64,000 nt of DNA. It comes from Pelotomaculum terephthalicicum JT (GTDB lineage Bacteria; Bacillota; Desulfotomaculia; Desulfotomaculales; Pelotomaculaceae). How positions within the stretch are numbered: position 1 is the stretch's first letter; the number at the start of each line of letters is the position of its first letter. This document shows positions 1 to 8,741 of the stretch, one piece after another. The stretch is from positions 1 through 64,000 of the forward strand of contig NZ_JAKNBL010000006.1 of the NCBI RefSeq assembly GCF_022410535.1. Reading direction: 5' to 3'. A model generated the notes under the pieces. It did not search any database and was not told where the DNA came from. It saw only the letters and a program-made list of their open reading frames with translations. The translations under genes were made by a program, and so were the position numbers.

Positions 1-149
1 TCTTTGCCATGCCCATTTTTAGGAATGTCGTGAAAAGGACAGTCTTTTTAGCCTGGCATGCCAGAATTTCCAGTTGCTTTATTCCAGATTTAATGATTCC
101 TCCCATCTAATGCCGAGAGCCTATTTATTTAGTTAAGGAGGATGACATT

Positions 150-392
150 ATGGATTACTTTTTAGGACAAATTGTCGTATTTCCATATTCATTTGTACCC
201 ATGGGCTGGTTGCTCTGCAACGGCCAAATTCTTCAGATTCAACAATATACCGCGCTGTTTTCCTTAATCGGCAATAAATTCGGCGGTAACGGGACTACCA
301 CTTTTGCCATACCTAATTTACAGGGCGCCGAACCGCAGCCCGGCACTGGTTATTATATTTGCATTTCCGGTATATATCCAACCAGAGACTAA
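150..392 (+). CDS. Mini phage-tail-collar (MdpB-like) protein
   Basis: An 80-residue protein whose first ~58 residues match the tail-collar fold of microcystin-dependent (MdpB-type) proteins: an N-terminal GQI..FPYSFVPMGWLLCNGQ segment, then ALFSLIGNKFGGNG and FAIPNLQG. Family members are usually about 170 residues. Here the sequence passes straight from NLQG to the terminal strand (YYICISGIYPTRD), which resembles the family's usual C-terminal NFCIALQGIFPSRN ending, so the middle of the protein is missing. AAGGAGG lies 8 bases before the ATG, so the gene looks expressed rather than decayed. The family has phage-tail ancestry, but the bacterial role is unknown. It is probably co-transcribed with the discoidin-type gene 69 bases downstream. 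Confidence 0.75.
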   Translation: MDYFLGQIVVFPYSFVPMGWLLCNGQILQIQQYTALFSLIGNKFGGNGTTTFAIPNLQGAEPQPGTGYYICISGIYPTRD

Positions 393-460
393 GGGTAAAT
401 AAGATTATTCTTACAACTCTATCAAGAGATGTGAAAAAGACTCAGAAGGGGTGGAATTTT

Positions 461-1510
461 ATGGGTGATAACATTGCCCGGAACAAGTTCGCTAATGCGA
501 GCAGTTTCGTTTATCCTTATGCACCGGCCAAGGCGGTTGACGGTACTTTAACTCCGCTGGGACGGTGGCTGGGTACCTCTCCGTTGCCGCCTGAACCGAC
601 GCCGCCATCACCTGTTTGGCTGATTGTCGATCTCGGCGCTTTTTATTGGGTTAACCGCTGGTTGGTCAAGCAGATGGGTTTGATCGGCTGGTCGCCAAAT
701 TATAATTTAACCGATTACAAGTTGCAGGGAAGCCTTGATAATGCCAACTGGTTTGATTTGGATTCCGTGACTAATAATTCGGCCAACCAAACCGACCGGG
801 CAATTGCCCCGCACAAGACCAGGTGGGTTAGAGTTTATGTGACCAAGGGACTACGTTGCAATACGAATTTTGCCTCAATCGTGGATCTGGAGATATATGC
901 CGCCGATCCGACCAATCCCTATCTCTCAAATCTGGTATTAAGCAACTCACTGGTGCTTAATCCGCCATTTAGCCAGACGACCAATGCTTATGCCTCAAAC
1001 GCAGGTTATGATCTGAGCAGTATCACAATAACGCCCACGGTGGCGGACAGTAACGCGACCATAAAGGTTAACGGTATTGCCTGCGCCAACGGGCAGCCCT
1101 CGGCGCCGGTCAATTTGAATGCCGGCGTGAATAATCCGATACCGGTGGAGGTATATCCGGCGATTGGAGAGGTGAATACCTACACGGTTAACGTGACCAG
1201 GGCCAGCAGCCCGTATTTGTCGGCGATGCTAATTGTCGGGATAAAGGGCGGAGGTCTTACGCCAACCTTCAACAAAACTACTTATGCTTATACTTCTTCT
1301 GTGGCCAATACAAAGACAACAGCTCAGATACAGGCAACAGCAGAGGCTGGAGGAAGCATAACGGTGAACGGTGTTGCAGTCCAGAGCGGACAACCATCTC
1401 AGGTTATCGACCTGCAGGTAGGAACTAACCTGGTAACTGTTATCTGCAATGCGGCTATAGGGTCGGATTTCAAGAAATATGAAATTACCATAACCAGAGC
1501 GGCAACATAA
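461..1510 (+). CDS. Discoidin-like domain plus two cadherin-like beta-sandwich domains
   Basis: A 349-residue protein. Residues ~1-150 resemble an F5/8 type C (discoidin) carbohydrate-binding fold: NIARNKFANASS, KAVDG, VWLIVDLGAFYWVNRW, YKLQGSLDNANW, TRWVRVYVTKG. Two bacterial cadherin-like beta-sandwich repeats follow (~151-245 and ~246-349), each opening with PYLS and closing with an ITITRA or VNVTRA strand. I chose the ATG at 461 because AAGGGGTGG precedes it; an in-frame ATG at 359 has no such site. No signal peptide or membrane anchor is visible, so how it would reach the surface is unclear. It may bind glycans or act as a structural spike with the mini tail-collar protein; that is inference. 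Confidence 0.7.
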   Translation: MGDNIARNKFANASSFVYPYAPAKAVDGTLTPLGRWLGTSPLPPEPTPPSPVWLIVDLGAFYWVNRWLVKQMGLIGWSPNYNLTDYKLQGSLDNANWFDLDSVTNNSANQTDRAIAPHKTRWVRVYVTKGLRCNTNFASIVDLEIYAADPTNPYLSNLVLSNSLVLNPPFSQTTNAYASNAGYDLSSITITPTVADSNATIKVNGIACANGQPSAPVNLNAGVNNPIPVEVYPAIGEVNTYTVNVTRASSPYLSAMLIVGIKGGGLTPTFNKTTYAYTSSVANTKTTAQIQATAEAGGSITVNGVAVQSGQPSQVIDLQVGTNLVTVICNAAIGSDFKKYEITITRAAT

Positions 1511-1527
1511 ATAAAGTTTACGGTGAA

Positions 1528-1565
1528 AACCTGTAGCCACGCTGTGGTTGCAGGTTGATTGTTTT
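1528..1565 (+). terminator. Hairpin terminator after the discoidin gene
   Basis: A 13-bp stem (arms 1528-1540 and 1544-1556, three-base loop, with G-U pairs) is followed by GATTGTTTT. It lies 18 bases after the stop codon of the discoidin-type gene, which is where a Rho-independent terminator would be expected. Confidence 0.6.
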
Positions 1566-1629
1566 AACGGCTCTGGGGTAGGAGTCTTGTGAGAAAAATA
1601 TCTGTTTCAATAAATGCCAAGCAATTACT

Positions 1630-1836
1630 GTGCCATTGAAAGAAGAAGGCAAAGAAAAACGCTGTCGCAAACGTAATACCCACTATTTCGAAGTAGTCGT
1701 AAAATACGAAGGTGTAGGGGAAGTCAAATTATATTTTTGTCGTTATCCTTACCAGAAGAGATGGAGATTGTTTCTTTCAACTGATAACGCTCCTTTAATA
1801 TCAAAATTAAGTTCCAACTGGAAAATTAACGAATAG
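1630..1836 (+). pseudogene. Remnant of a DDE transposase (IS4-like)
   Basis: The reading frame contains HYFEVVVKYEG, VKLYFCRYPYQKRWRLFLSTD, a pattern I associate with the core of IS4-type DDE transposases, where the aspartate after ..FLST is part of the active site. After that aspartate the frame runs about 17 residues (APLISKLSSNWKINE) and stops, whereas an intact transposase would continue for more than 100 residues. No N-terminal part, no start codon with a ribosome binding site and no terminal inverted repeats are apparent. I read it as a decayed insertion-sequence fragment. The family assignment is from pattern memory and moderately sure. Confidence 0.5.
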
Positions 1837-1935
1837 AAAGCAAGCGGATATAAATTCAGGCCGCAGGGGATGTAACTAAATCAGGCAGAGAGAAAGGGGA
1901 GAGTTGGGATATTTAGAAGAGTATTCAACAAAATA

Positions 1936-4900
1936 ATGGTAATTTTTATTACAACGCTGATGATTTGCTGCCTGTCGTTCGGACTGAATGAAGGAATTGA
2001 CAAGGCATTTGCCGCGTCGGAACAGCCGACAGGAAACGGAACAGCTGCAAGTCCATATCTTATCTCTACGGCTGGAAACTTGCAATGGCTCTCAGAAAAT
2101 ATCAGCACGGTCAGAGATAAAAATTTTAAGCAGATCAATGATATTGATTGCTCGGGAGTTACTTTTGACCCTATAGGTACTGAAGCGGACATGTTTAGCG
2201 GTATATATGACGGCAGCGGCAGAAGCATATCCAATCTTAATATTACTACTCCGCTTCGGACTGCGGGTTTATTGGGTAATGTATCGAATTTCAATACAGA
2301 TGCACCGGGAGTAATAAAAAATCTAACTTTGAAGAACTCAGCTATTTTATGTACCGATCCAAGTTCTGTTTGTAGTGTGGGAGGAATTGCCGGATGGAGC
2401 AGCGGGACTATCCAGAACTGCAGTGTTGTGAACACAACCGTAGAAGCTCAAAGCGATACTTCATCCGTCGGAGGCATTGCTGGCAACAATCAGGGCACAA
2501 TAAAGGATTGCTACAGCACTGCTACGCTTCAGGGGGTGTCGGGAGCATCGGTGGGGGGAATTGCCGGATCTGCAAGTAATGCAACGATTCAAAACTGTTA
2601 CTTTGCGGGATCATTTGCCGGAGCCTCGACACAAAAAGGCGGTATTGTCTCCAATACATACAACGCTACTGTTTCCGGTAACTACTTTCTGGATACGGCC
2701 GCAACTTACGGAATCGCTTCGCCTTCCGGTAATACCGGGGCAGAACCGAAGACTTCGGCAGCGTTGCAGCAAGCGGGAACTTACAGCGGCTGGGATTTTA
2801 ATGAGGTCTGGTATCTTGGGGCAGAATCTTATCCCCAGCTGCGTATGCCACCGACGCCTTCCGGGTCGATCGACAGTGACATCGTGTCGAAAACGGTCAT
2901 TGTCACAGGATGTGCCGTTGATGATGTGATTAAAATTTATGACGCGGCAACAGGCGGGACTTTATTAGGCAGCGGCACTGTAGCGGCCGGTCAAACTTCC
3001 ATAACGATTAGCATCCCCACGCTGCCTTCTCTTCACGAAGTATTTGTTTCAACTGCAACTGCTTCTATGCCCGAGTCAGGGAGGACCCAGCACAGGGTAT
3101 TTTCCGTACCGTTCTCCGAAGGTTTTGAGAATGCGGGTTATTTTCAGGATGATTGGGAAACGGAAGAGGTAATTGGAGGTTCAACTCCTTTAAAATGGTT
3201 CAGAGTTGAAACAGAAACGCAAAGTCAGACTGGTTATGATTTGGATCTTACCATCAACCCATATAGTGGTTCCTATATGATGAAGGAAGATATATGGAAC
3301 GCTAATAGGCCTCTCAGCACGCGGCTGTTCAGCCGGAGCTTTGGTTTACCGGCGGGTTCTTACGATTTGAGTTTCTATCTCTACCAGCATCCGGATGTCT
3401 ATAATGATGGCGGAACAATCCTCGGTGCGAATGATTATATCCAAACTCAAATTTCTTTTAATGGGGGAGCCTGGGTAGACTTAGGGCCGCAAATTAAGCG
3501 TGTGGACGGGACTGGCTGGGTTCAGCATACAGTCACTTTTACATGCAGTACAGGGGATACTGTACGGATTGGTTTGCTGGGTTATTCCGATTGGGGGTAT
3601 AACCTCTACGTCGATGATTTAAGCATCGTTCAAAATTCTACTCCGCAAATTTGCACGGTGACCTATGACCCGGAAGGCGGAACAGTAACCCCGGCAACAC
3701 AGACTAAACTGTTCCAATCTGCCTATGGCAAAGCTGCCGATGGAATGACGTCTGAACCAATGCCGACACCGGGTAAGGCTGGGTATGTCTTTGACGGCTG
3801 GTATAACGGAGATAACGGAACAGGGGATCAAATAACAGACACCACGGCTGTGGATACGACAAGCAATCATACCCTGTATGCGAAGTGGATAAAGATACTC
3901 ACGGCGGACACCACAGACAACAACGTGGATAATGACATAGAGATAACCTTCGGGGCGGATGCAGCGTTTGAGGGAGCGATCACGGGAGTAAGCTTTGGCG
4001 GAACGGCATTGACAGTGACCACAGACTATGTGGTATCCAGCGGAAAAGTGACCTTGAAGCCAAGTGGTGGAAATGCGGTACTACAAACCCCGGCAACAGC
4101 AGATGTAGTGATCACAGCCCCAGGCTATAACAGCTCGACGGTATCCCAGACAATAAATCACGGGGCTGCTATCACAATGGTGGTTACGCAGAACATTACT
4201 GCTCCTGATTCTAATGGAGGACAGTTTGCCCAGCAGCCCCAGGTAACCCTGAAGGACACCTACGGCAACACCTGCACAAACGATAACACGACAGTAGTAA
4301 CAGCATCCAAAGTAGACACAGGTGACTGGATACTCACTGGAACAGTGACCGTGACAGCAAGCGCCGGCGTGGCGACCTTCACCAACTTGGGTGCTACCAA
4401 CGCGTCGGCAGTCACAGATGCACAACTGGCGTTCGATACCACCGGGCTTACCCGAATAACCAGTGCAAAAGTCAACCTGCCGGCAACTAGCACGCCCACT
4501 CTGGCCATTACCACCGTCAGCTTGCCTAACGGCACTGTGGGCGCATTGTATAGCGCAACATTAACAGCGAGCGGCGGGACCGCACCATATACCTGGAGCG
4601 CGACTGGTTTGCCGTTGGGTTTAATTCTAGATACCGTATCAGGTCAGGTTTACGGTAATCCTGTTTCCGCCGGAAATTCCACCGTGTCAGCCACGGTATA
4701 CGACTACTACGGCAGCAGCGACAGCGCTAGTTTCACCCTGACAGTGAACCCGGCATCTGGCTTAACCATCAGTACCAGCAGCCTGCCAGGCGGCAGAGTG
4801 GGAATATCTTATAGCGCAACCCTGATTGCCACGGGCGGGACCGAACCTTATACCTGGACCGCAACCGGATTGCCCGCCGGTCTCACCATCAACCAAGCCA

Positions 4901-6321
4901 GCGGATTGATCAGCGGTATACCTACCTCCGTCGGGACCTCTACCGTGTCCGCTACGGTATACGACAGCGGGGGCCAGAGCACCGGCGAAAGCTTCATCCT
5001 GACGATAACGCGCAAATCCAGCGGCAAGGGACCTAGTACATCCCCAACTCAACAGCCGACTTCACCATCGTCAAACGTGGAGATAATGGTCAACGGCAAA
5101 GTCGAAGCTGGAATGGCCACCGCCAGTACTACAACGGTCGGTGACCGCGCCGTGACCACTGTCGTCCTGGATCCCGAGAAACTCGAGGAAAAGCTGAAAC
5201 AAGAAGGCGAAAACTCAGTAGTTACCATACCGGTCAGCACCGATGCCGATACGGTTATCGGACAGCTTACCGGGCAGATGGTCAAGAGCATGGAGCAAAA
5301 GAGCGCAGTTGTTGAAATAAAGACGGAGAACGCTTCGTACACCCTGCCCGCGGCGCAGATTAATATTGACGATGTTTCAGCCCAACTCGGCCAGAATGTT
5401 GAGCTTAAAGACATCAACGTGAACATTGAGATTGCCAGGAGCACGGACGAGACGGTCCAATTCGTCGAGGACGCGGCGGAGAAAAATAATTATACCATAG
5501 TTGTGCCCCCGGTCGACTTCAAGGTGACCTGCACATACGGGAACAAAACAGTGGAAGTGACGCATTTCAATGCTTTTGTTGAAAGAACCATCGCCATACC
5601 GGAGGGGATAGATCCCCAGAGGATAACCACGGCCGTGATCGTGAACAGCGACGGAACATTTACGCACGTGCCGACCCAAATTATAGTCAGGGACGGCAAA
5701 TATTACGCGGTCGTAAACAGTTTGACCAACAGCACCTACATGGTAATCTGGCATCTCAAGGCGTTCAAGGATGTGGAGAGCCACTGGGCAAAGGATTACG
5801 TGAATGAAATGGGCTCAAGGCTGGTTGTCAGCGGCGTCGACGAGAATAATTATTCGCCTGACCGGGAGGTCACCCGCGCCGAGTTCGCGGCAATAATAGT
5901 GAGGGCTCTTGGACTCGGTGAAAAGGGCAATAAAAATAACTTCAAAGACGTCAGTGACAGTGACTGGTTTAACGGGGCAGTATCCACGGCGTATGCATAT
6001 GGTATCATCAACGGTTACAACGACGGGACGTTTAATCCCAACAAGGCTATCTCCAGGGAAGAGGCGATGGTGATTATCGCCGGGGCGGCCAAGCTGGCCG
6101 GCATTGATGCCGATAGCGCCGGACCGGATGTGGACGCGCAGCTTGCCAAATTCAAGGATAATGAAAGCATCGACAGCTGGGCCAGGAACTCTGCCGCGGC
6201 ATGCGTCAAGTCAGGAATAATGGTCGGCGACGACAGTATGCTCACGCCTGATCACGACATTACCAGAGCGGAGGCGGCAACCATTGTTATGAGAATGCTG
6301 CAGAAGGCAGACCTGATTTAG
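1936..6321 (+). CDS. Large multidomain S-layer (SLH) surface protein
   Basis: A 1461-residue exported protein. It has a hydrophobic signal peptide (~1-27, cut near AFAA), then GLUG-like repeats (~130-240, VGGIAG...TIQNC), a jelly-roll/MAM-like domain (~395-565, EGFEN...YVDDLSIV), an InlB-type repeat (~572-650, YDPEGGTV...YAKW) and a HID-like domain (~655-735). These are followed by an Ig-like domain, two putative Ig (He_PIG) repeats (~855-1025), a Ser/Thr/Pro linker, and a conserved module of SLH proteins. Three SLH motifs lie at ~1277-1461 (FKDVESHWAK, FKDVSDSDWF, FKDNESIDSW), which in known proteins anchor to the pyruvylated cell-wall polymer. The start is unsure: AAAGGGGA at 1893-1900 points to an in-frame ATA at 1909, which would give the signal peptide a basic N-region (IFRRVFNK). 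The ATG at 1936 has no ribosome binding site. Likely adhesion or S-layer function; ligand unknown. Confidence 0.85.
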   Translation: MVIFITTLMICCLSFGLNEGIDKAFAASEQPTGNGTAASPYLISTAGNLQWLSENISTVRDKNFKQINDIDCSGVTFDPIGTEADMFSGIYDGSGRSISNLNITTPLRTAGLLGNVSNFNTDAPGVIKNLTLKNSAILCTDPSSVCSVGGIAGWSSGTIQNCSVVNTTVEAQSDTSSVGGIAGNNQGTIKDCYSTATLQGVSGASVGGIAGSASNATIQNCYFAGSFAGASTQKGGIVSNTYNATVSGNYFLDTAATYGIASPSGNTGAEPKTSAALQQAGTYSGWDFNEVWYLGAESYPQLRMPPTPSGSIDSDIVSKTVIVTGCAVDDVIKIYDAATGGTLLGSGTVAAGQTSITISIPTLPSLHEVFVSTATASMPESGRTQHRVFSVPFSEGFENAGYFQDDWETEEVIGGSTPLKWFRVETETQSQTGYDLDLTINPYSGSYMMKEDIWNANRPLSTRLFSRSFGLPAGSYDLSFYLYQHPDVYNDGGTILGANDYIQTQISFNGGAWVDLGPQIKRVDGTGWVQHTVTFTCSTGDTVRIGLLGYSDWGYNLYVDDLSIVQNSTPQICTVTYDPEGGTVTPATQTKLFQSAYGKAADGMTSEPMPTPGKAGYVFDGWYNGDNGTGDQITDTTAVDTTSNHTLYAKWIKILTADTTDNNVDNDIEITFGADAAFEGAITGVSFGGTALTVTTDYVVSSGKVTLKPSGGNAVLQTPATADVVITAPGYNSSTVSQTINHGAAITMVVTQNITAPDSNGGQFAQQPQVTLKDTYGNTCTNDNTTVVTASKVDTGDWILTGTVTVTASAGVATFTNLGATNASAVTDAQLAFDTTGLTRITSAKVNLPATSTPTLAITTVSLPNGTVGALYSATLTASGGTAPYTWSATGLPLGLILDTVSGQVYGNPVSAGNSTVSATVYDYYGSSDSASFTLTVNPASGLTISTSSLPGGRVGISYSATLIATGGTEPYTWTATGLPAGLTINQASGLISGIPTSVGTSTVSATVYDSGGQSTGESFILTITRKSSGKGPSTSPTQQPTSPSSNVEIMVNGKVEAGMATASTTTVGDRAVTTVVLDPEKLEEKLKQEGENSVVTIPVSTDADTVIGQLTGQMVKSMEQKSAVVEIKTENASYTLPAAQINIDDVSAQLGQNVELKDINVNIEIARSTDETVQFVEDAAEKNNYTIVVPPVDFKVTCTYGNKTVEVTHFNAFVERTIAIPEGIDPQRITTAVIVNSDGTFTHVPTQIIVRDGKYYAVVNSLTNSTYMVIWHLKAFKDVESHWAKDYVNEMGSRLVVSGVDENNYSPDREVTRAEFAAIIVRALGLGEKGNKNNFKDVSDSDWFNGAVSTAYAYGIINGYNDGTFNPNKAISREEAMVIIAGAAKLAGIDADSAGPDVDAQLAKFKDNESIDSWARNSAAACVKSGIMVGDDSMLTPDHDITRAEAATIVMRMLQKADLI

Positions 6322-6391
6322 ATATAAACTGAATAGCATTCCATTACTTGGACAGGAGAGTTTACCTGGACAAATAGTTAATTAATCCGCA

Positions 6392-6424
6392 AAACGGTGC
6401 AAACAACAAGCGTTTGCACCGTTT
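6392..6424. terminator. Strong inverted repeat after the SLH gene
   Basis: A perfect 13-bp stem (6392-6404 and 6412-6424) with a 7-base loop lies 70 bases after the SLH protein stop codon. No run of T follows, so it could be a Rho-dependent stop or an mRNA 3'-end stabiliser rather than a classic intrinsic terminator. Confidence 0.45.
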
Positions 6425-6596
6425 GAGCATTTATGGCCGGAATGTGTCAGGAATGGATTTTTAAAAAAAATATTTTGTAGACCATACCCCGCAACAAGTC
6501 ATCCTCTTTCGTATATATATAATGGCTGATGATAATTTTCTACAGGAAATGTCATTATCCGGCAAATACCTAATACAATTGGTGGTGACTTGCATA

Positions 6597-7133
6597 ATGA
6601 GGGCAACTGGATTTGTGCGCCGCATAGATGAACTCGGCAGGTTCTTAATACCCAAAGAAATCAGGAACTCACTGCGTATTAAACATTACTCATCTCTAGA
6701 AATACTAACCGATTACGAAGGTGAGGTCATTTTTAAGAAATTCTCTCCGATAAAAGAGCTGGGCCTATTAGTGGAAGAATACGCGCAATCCTTATATAAT
6801 TCACTTGGTCACACTGTTTGTATTGCTGACAAAGAAAATATTATTACCGTGGCCGGCTCTAATAAAAAGAGATTGCTAAACAGACAGCTTAACCCGGAGA
6901 TCGAAAGGATCATGGAAGAAAGAAGAATAAAGCTTTGCGCGACGCCATTGTCATTAACTGCAGACGATGTTGCGATTTCCACTTCGATTATCATTGCTCC
7001 GATAATTGTGGATTGCGATGTTATAGGGGCCGTAATTCTTATGTCTAAAAATCCGGATGCAAAGATGGGGCGGCTTGAGCTAAAAATGGCTGAAACTGCG
7101 GCAGGATTCCTGGGAAAACAAATTGCGATATAA
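6597..7133 (+). CDS. spoVT: SpoVT-like AbrB-family transcription regulator
   Basis: The 178-residue protein opens MRATGFVRRIDELGRFLIPKEI, the swapped-hairpin AbrB DNA-binding domain (~1-50) as in SpoVT, followed by LEILTDYEGEVIFKKFSPI and a GAF-like C-terminal domain (~55-178). Length equals that of Bacillus SpoVT, which modulates SigmaG-dependent genes in the forespore. I use the ATG at 6597, behind GGTGGTGA. An upstream in-frame ATG at 6522 would add 25 residues with no family counterpart. The DNA-binding half is more diverged than usual (RFLIPKEIRNSLRIKHYSSLE), and the gene stands alone, so it may be a paralogue rather than the principal SpoVT. Confidence 0.8.
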   Translation: MRATGFVRRIDELGRFLIPKEIRNSLRIKHYSSLEILTDYEGEVIFKKFSPIKELGLLVEEYAQSLYNSLGHTVCIADKENIITVAGSNKKRLLNRQLNPEIERIMEERRIKLCATPLSLTADDVAISTSIIIAPIIVDCDVIGAVILMSKNPDAKMGRLELKMAETAAGFLGKQIAI

Positions 7134-7215
7134 CAACAGGCAATAATATTTAACCCTTTTTTGAAGGTACCGGAATATTCTCGTCGAATTATAACAAAAG
7201 AACAATGTGTTGATT

Positions 7216-7248
7216 GACCGCCCTAACGGCGGTCGTTGTTATTATTGC
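7216..7248 (+). terminator. Intrinsic terminator
   Basis: A 7-bp GC-rich stem, GACCGCC (7216-7222) and GGCGGTC (7228-7234) around a 5-base loop, is followed by the T-rich GTTGTTATTATT. It closes the spoVT-like transcript. Confidence 0.75.
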
Positions 7249-7289
7249 ACGAATCGACATATTTAGACAGATTAATAATGGAGGCGGTT

Positions 7290-8066
7290 ATGTATAAAAA
7301 CAAGTCAAAAGCAGCCAATGAGCATCATGATGTCTCAGAAAAACATGATCGGAAAAAGACTGAAGAACATACCTTGACACAAAAAAGTTTACACCCCGGC
7401 TTTTTACAAACTCAAGATAATATACTGCAGCTGCAAAGAACAATTGGCAACAAGGCTGTTATGCAATTGCTAAAATCCGCAACCGCCTTGCAACCGGCCG
7501 CAGATGGCGGTAATCAAGTTAGTGATAACAGCGCAGTGCTTCAAATGGCTATTGAAGTGGATGATCAGTCTCATGAAGAAGATAATGGGCGCGCGCATCA
7601 TGTAACAGCGACTGTTTACGGAGAAACTTTAGAGCAAGGCGCAAACCAGCCGAGCGTTGATCCAGAAGGCTGGGATGAATTAAAAGGAGATTCGGCTTAC
7701 AATACGGAAAATTTGGTGAGGATGCATTTATGGAATGGAAGATTAGGAGGACCAGGCGACAAGAAATGGAACCTGACGCCGGGTGAATCGGATTTTAACT
7801 TGCACGAAATGAGTCCGGTTGAAACAGAAATGCAAAGTGAAGTAGACGAAGGAAATATAGTTACCATTGATACGACGGTCACATACGGCAATATGGAAGA
7901 GCCGTTATACTACTACCCAACTCATGTAAACTTATCCTGGGCATCATTCGATGGTGAAAACGGCGATGCGCAGAATGAAGGCGAGCTTGATGAAGATGTG
8001 CCTGCGCTTGAGGAAGAAGATGGAGAGTGGCTTCCTGACAGTTCAGGGAATGAATCTGAAGAATAA
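7290..8066 (+). CDS. Putative toxin-like protein with LQRTIGNKAV motif
   Basis: A 258-residue hydrophilic protein without signal peptide or membrane segment. Residues ~40-62 contain LQLQRTIGNKAVMQLLK, a short motif recurrent in proteins associated with extracellular contractile injection systems and DUF4157 polymorphic toxins. Residues ~130-190 (MHLWNGRLGGPGDKKWNLTP, then HEMSPVETEM) resemble the GHLLN..LGGPG..NLTP core found at the C-termini of such toxins. The extreme C-terminus is very acidic (~215-258). The start ATG at 7290 follows GGAGGCGG. No contractile injection system, immunity gene or DUF4157 domain is present within the window, so the toxin reading is inference. The initial Gly-His of the usual RGHLLN motif is Arg-Met-His here, so activity is uncertain. 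Confidence 0.5.
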   Translation: MYKNKSKAANEHHDVSEKHDRKKTEEHTLTQKSLHPGFLQTQDNILQLQRTIGNKAVMQLLKSATALQPAADGGNQVSDNSAVLQMAIEVDDQSHEEDNGRAHHVTATVYGETLEQGANQPSVDPEGWDELKGDSAYNTENLVRMHLWNGRLGGPGDKKWNLTPGESDFNLHEMSPVETEMQSEVDEGNIVTIDTTVTYGNMEEPLYYYPTHVNLSWASFDGENGDAQNEGELDEDVPALEEEDGEWLPDSSGNESEE

Positions 8067-8168
8067 TGGGACAGTGTTGCTGGAGGGCAAGAATGGTTCC
8101 TTTATGATAAGATCAAGAATATGATATAGAATAAAAGTTGTTTAAGTTTAGATCTGGAGGGACTATCC

Positions 8169-8507
8169 ATGGCAGGGTGGCTGATAAGGTGGATCTTAAA
8201 CTTTTTTGCTGTGATTTTAACAGCAAGCATTATTAAAGGGTTTGAAGTTACTGTTCCAGGCGCAATATTCGGCTCGATCACTTTAGGGATTATTAACGCT
8301 ATCATAAGGCCGATAGTAATAATGGTGACGCTGCCGTTAAATGTTATTACGCTGGGCTTGTTTACCCTGGTAATTAACGGACTGATGATATGGCTTGCCG
8401 CCGCTGTGATCAAAGGGTTTGATATCCATAGTTTTACAGCAGCAATTATTTCCGCTCTTTTCATATCAATTTTCAGTTTTGTTATCAATTTATTAGTAAA
8501 AGATTAA
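8169..8507 (+). CDS. Phage holin family 4 (YvlD-like) membrane protein
   Basis: A 112-residue protein with four hydrophobic segments (~5-20, 28-48, 56-76, 84-108). It carries the family signatures GFEVTVPGAIFGSITLGIIN and IIRPIVIMVTLPLNVITLGLF typical of PF04020 (YvlD, a mycobacterial-type four-TM family). Length is normal. The role is unknown: in Bacillus yvlD lies in an envelope-stress operon, and the holin name is historical. GGAGGGA precedes the ATG by six bases. Confidence 0.8.
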   Translation: MAGWLIRWILNFFAVILTASIIKGFEVTVPGAIFGSITLGIINAIIRPIVIMVTLPLNVITLGLFTLVINGLMIWLAAAVIKGFDIHSFTAAIISALFISIFSFVINLLVKD

Positions 8508-8741
8508 CCCCTGAGCCTTTGGTAATTATGGAAGGTAAAACTATGGGCAAGATGGCTTTCAAATATGCGCCTGGATGATGTTCCACCCACTTTAGAGCTT
8601 GTTCTGATCGGCGTGCAATGGCTGGCCCATTTCTGTTTGCTTTCATCATTATCAATACATTGCGCAAAAGTCAGATGACGACTAAAATTCAAGCGAACGC
8701 TAACAATAAAGGAAACATCGAGATATCGGTGGTGAGCAGAA
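8508..8741. other. Non-coding stretch with possible gene debris
   Basis: No open frame here has both a start with a ribosome binding site and a recognisable product. One - strand frame (8485-8667) contains ARRSEQALKWVEHHPGAYLKAI, which looks protein-like but is not preceded by a ribosome binding site and matches nothing I recognise. I take it as possible debris and claim no gene. Confidence 0.3.

Noticed and set aside
1881-2435. Long - strand frame opposite the SLH gene
   Set aside because: It lies antisense to a clear signal peptide and surface domains, and its product lacks any family character.
5377-5784. - strand frame within the SLH gene
   Set aside because: A shadow of the GC-rich coding strand with no start signal or recognisable domain.
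8485-8667. A - strand gene with ARRSEQALKWVEHHPG
   Set aside because: No ribosome binding site, no recognised family, and it overlaps the yvlD-like gene end; listed only as possible debris.
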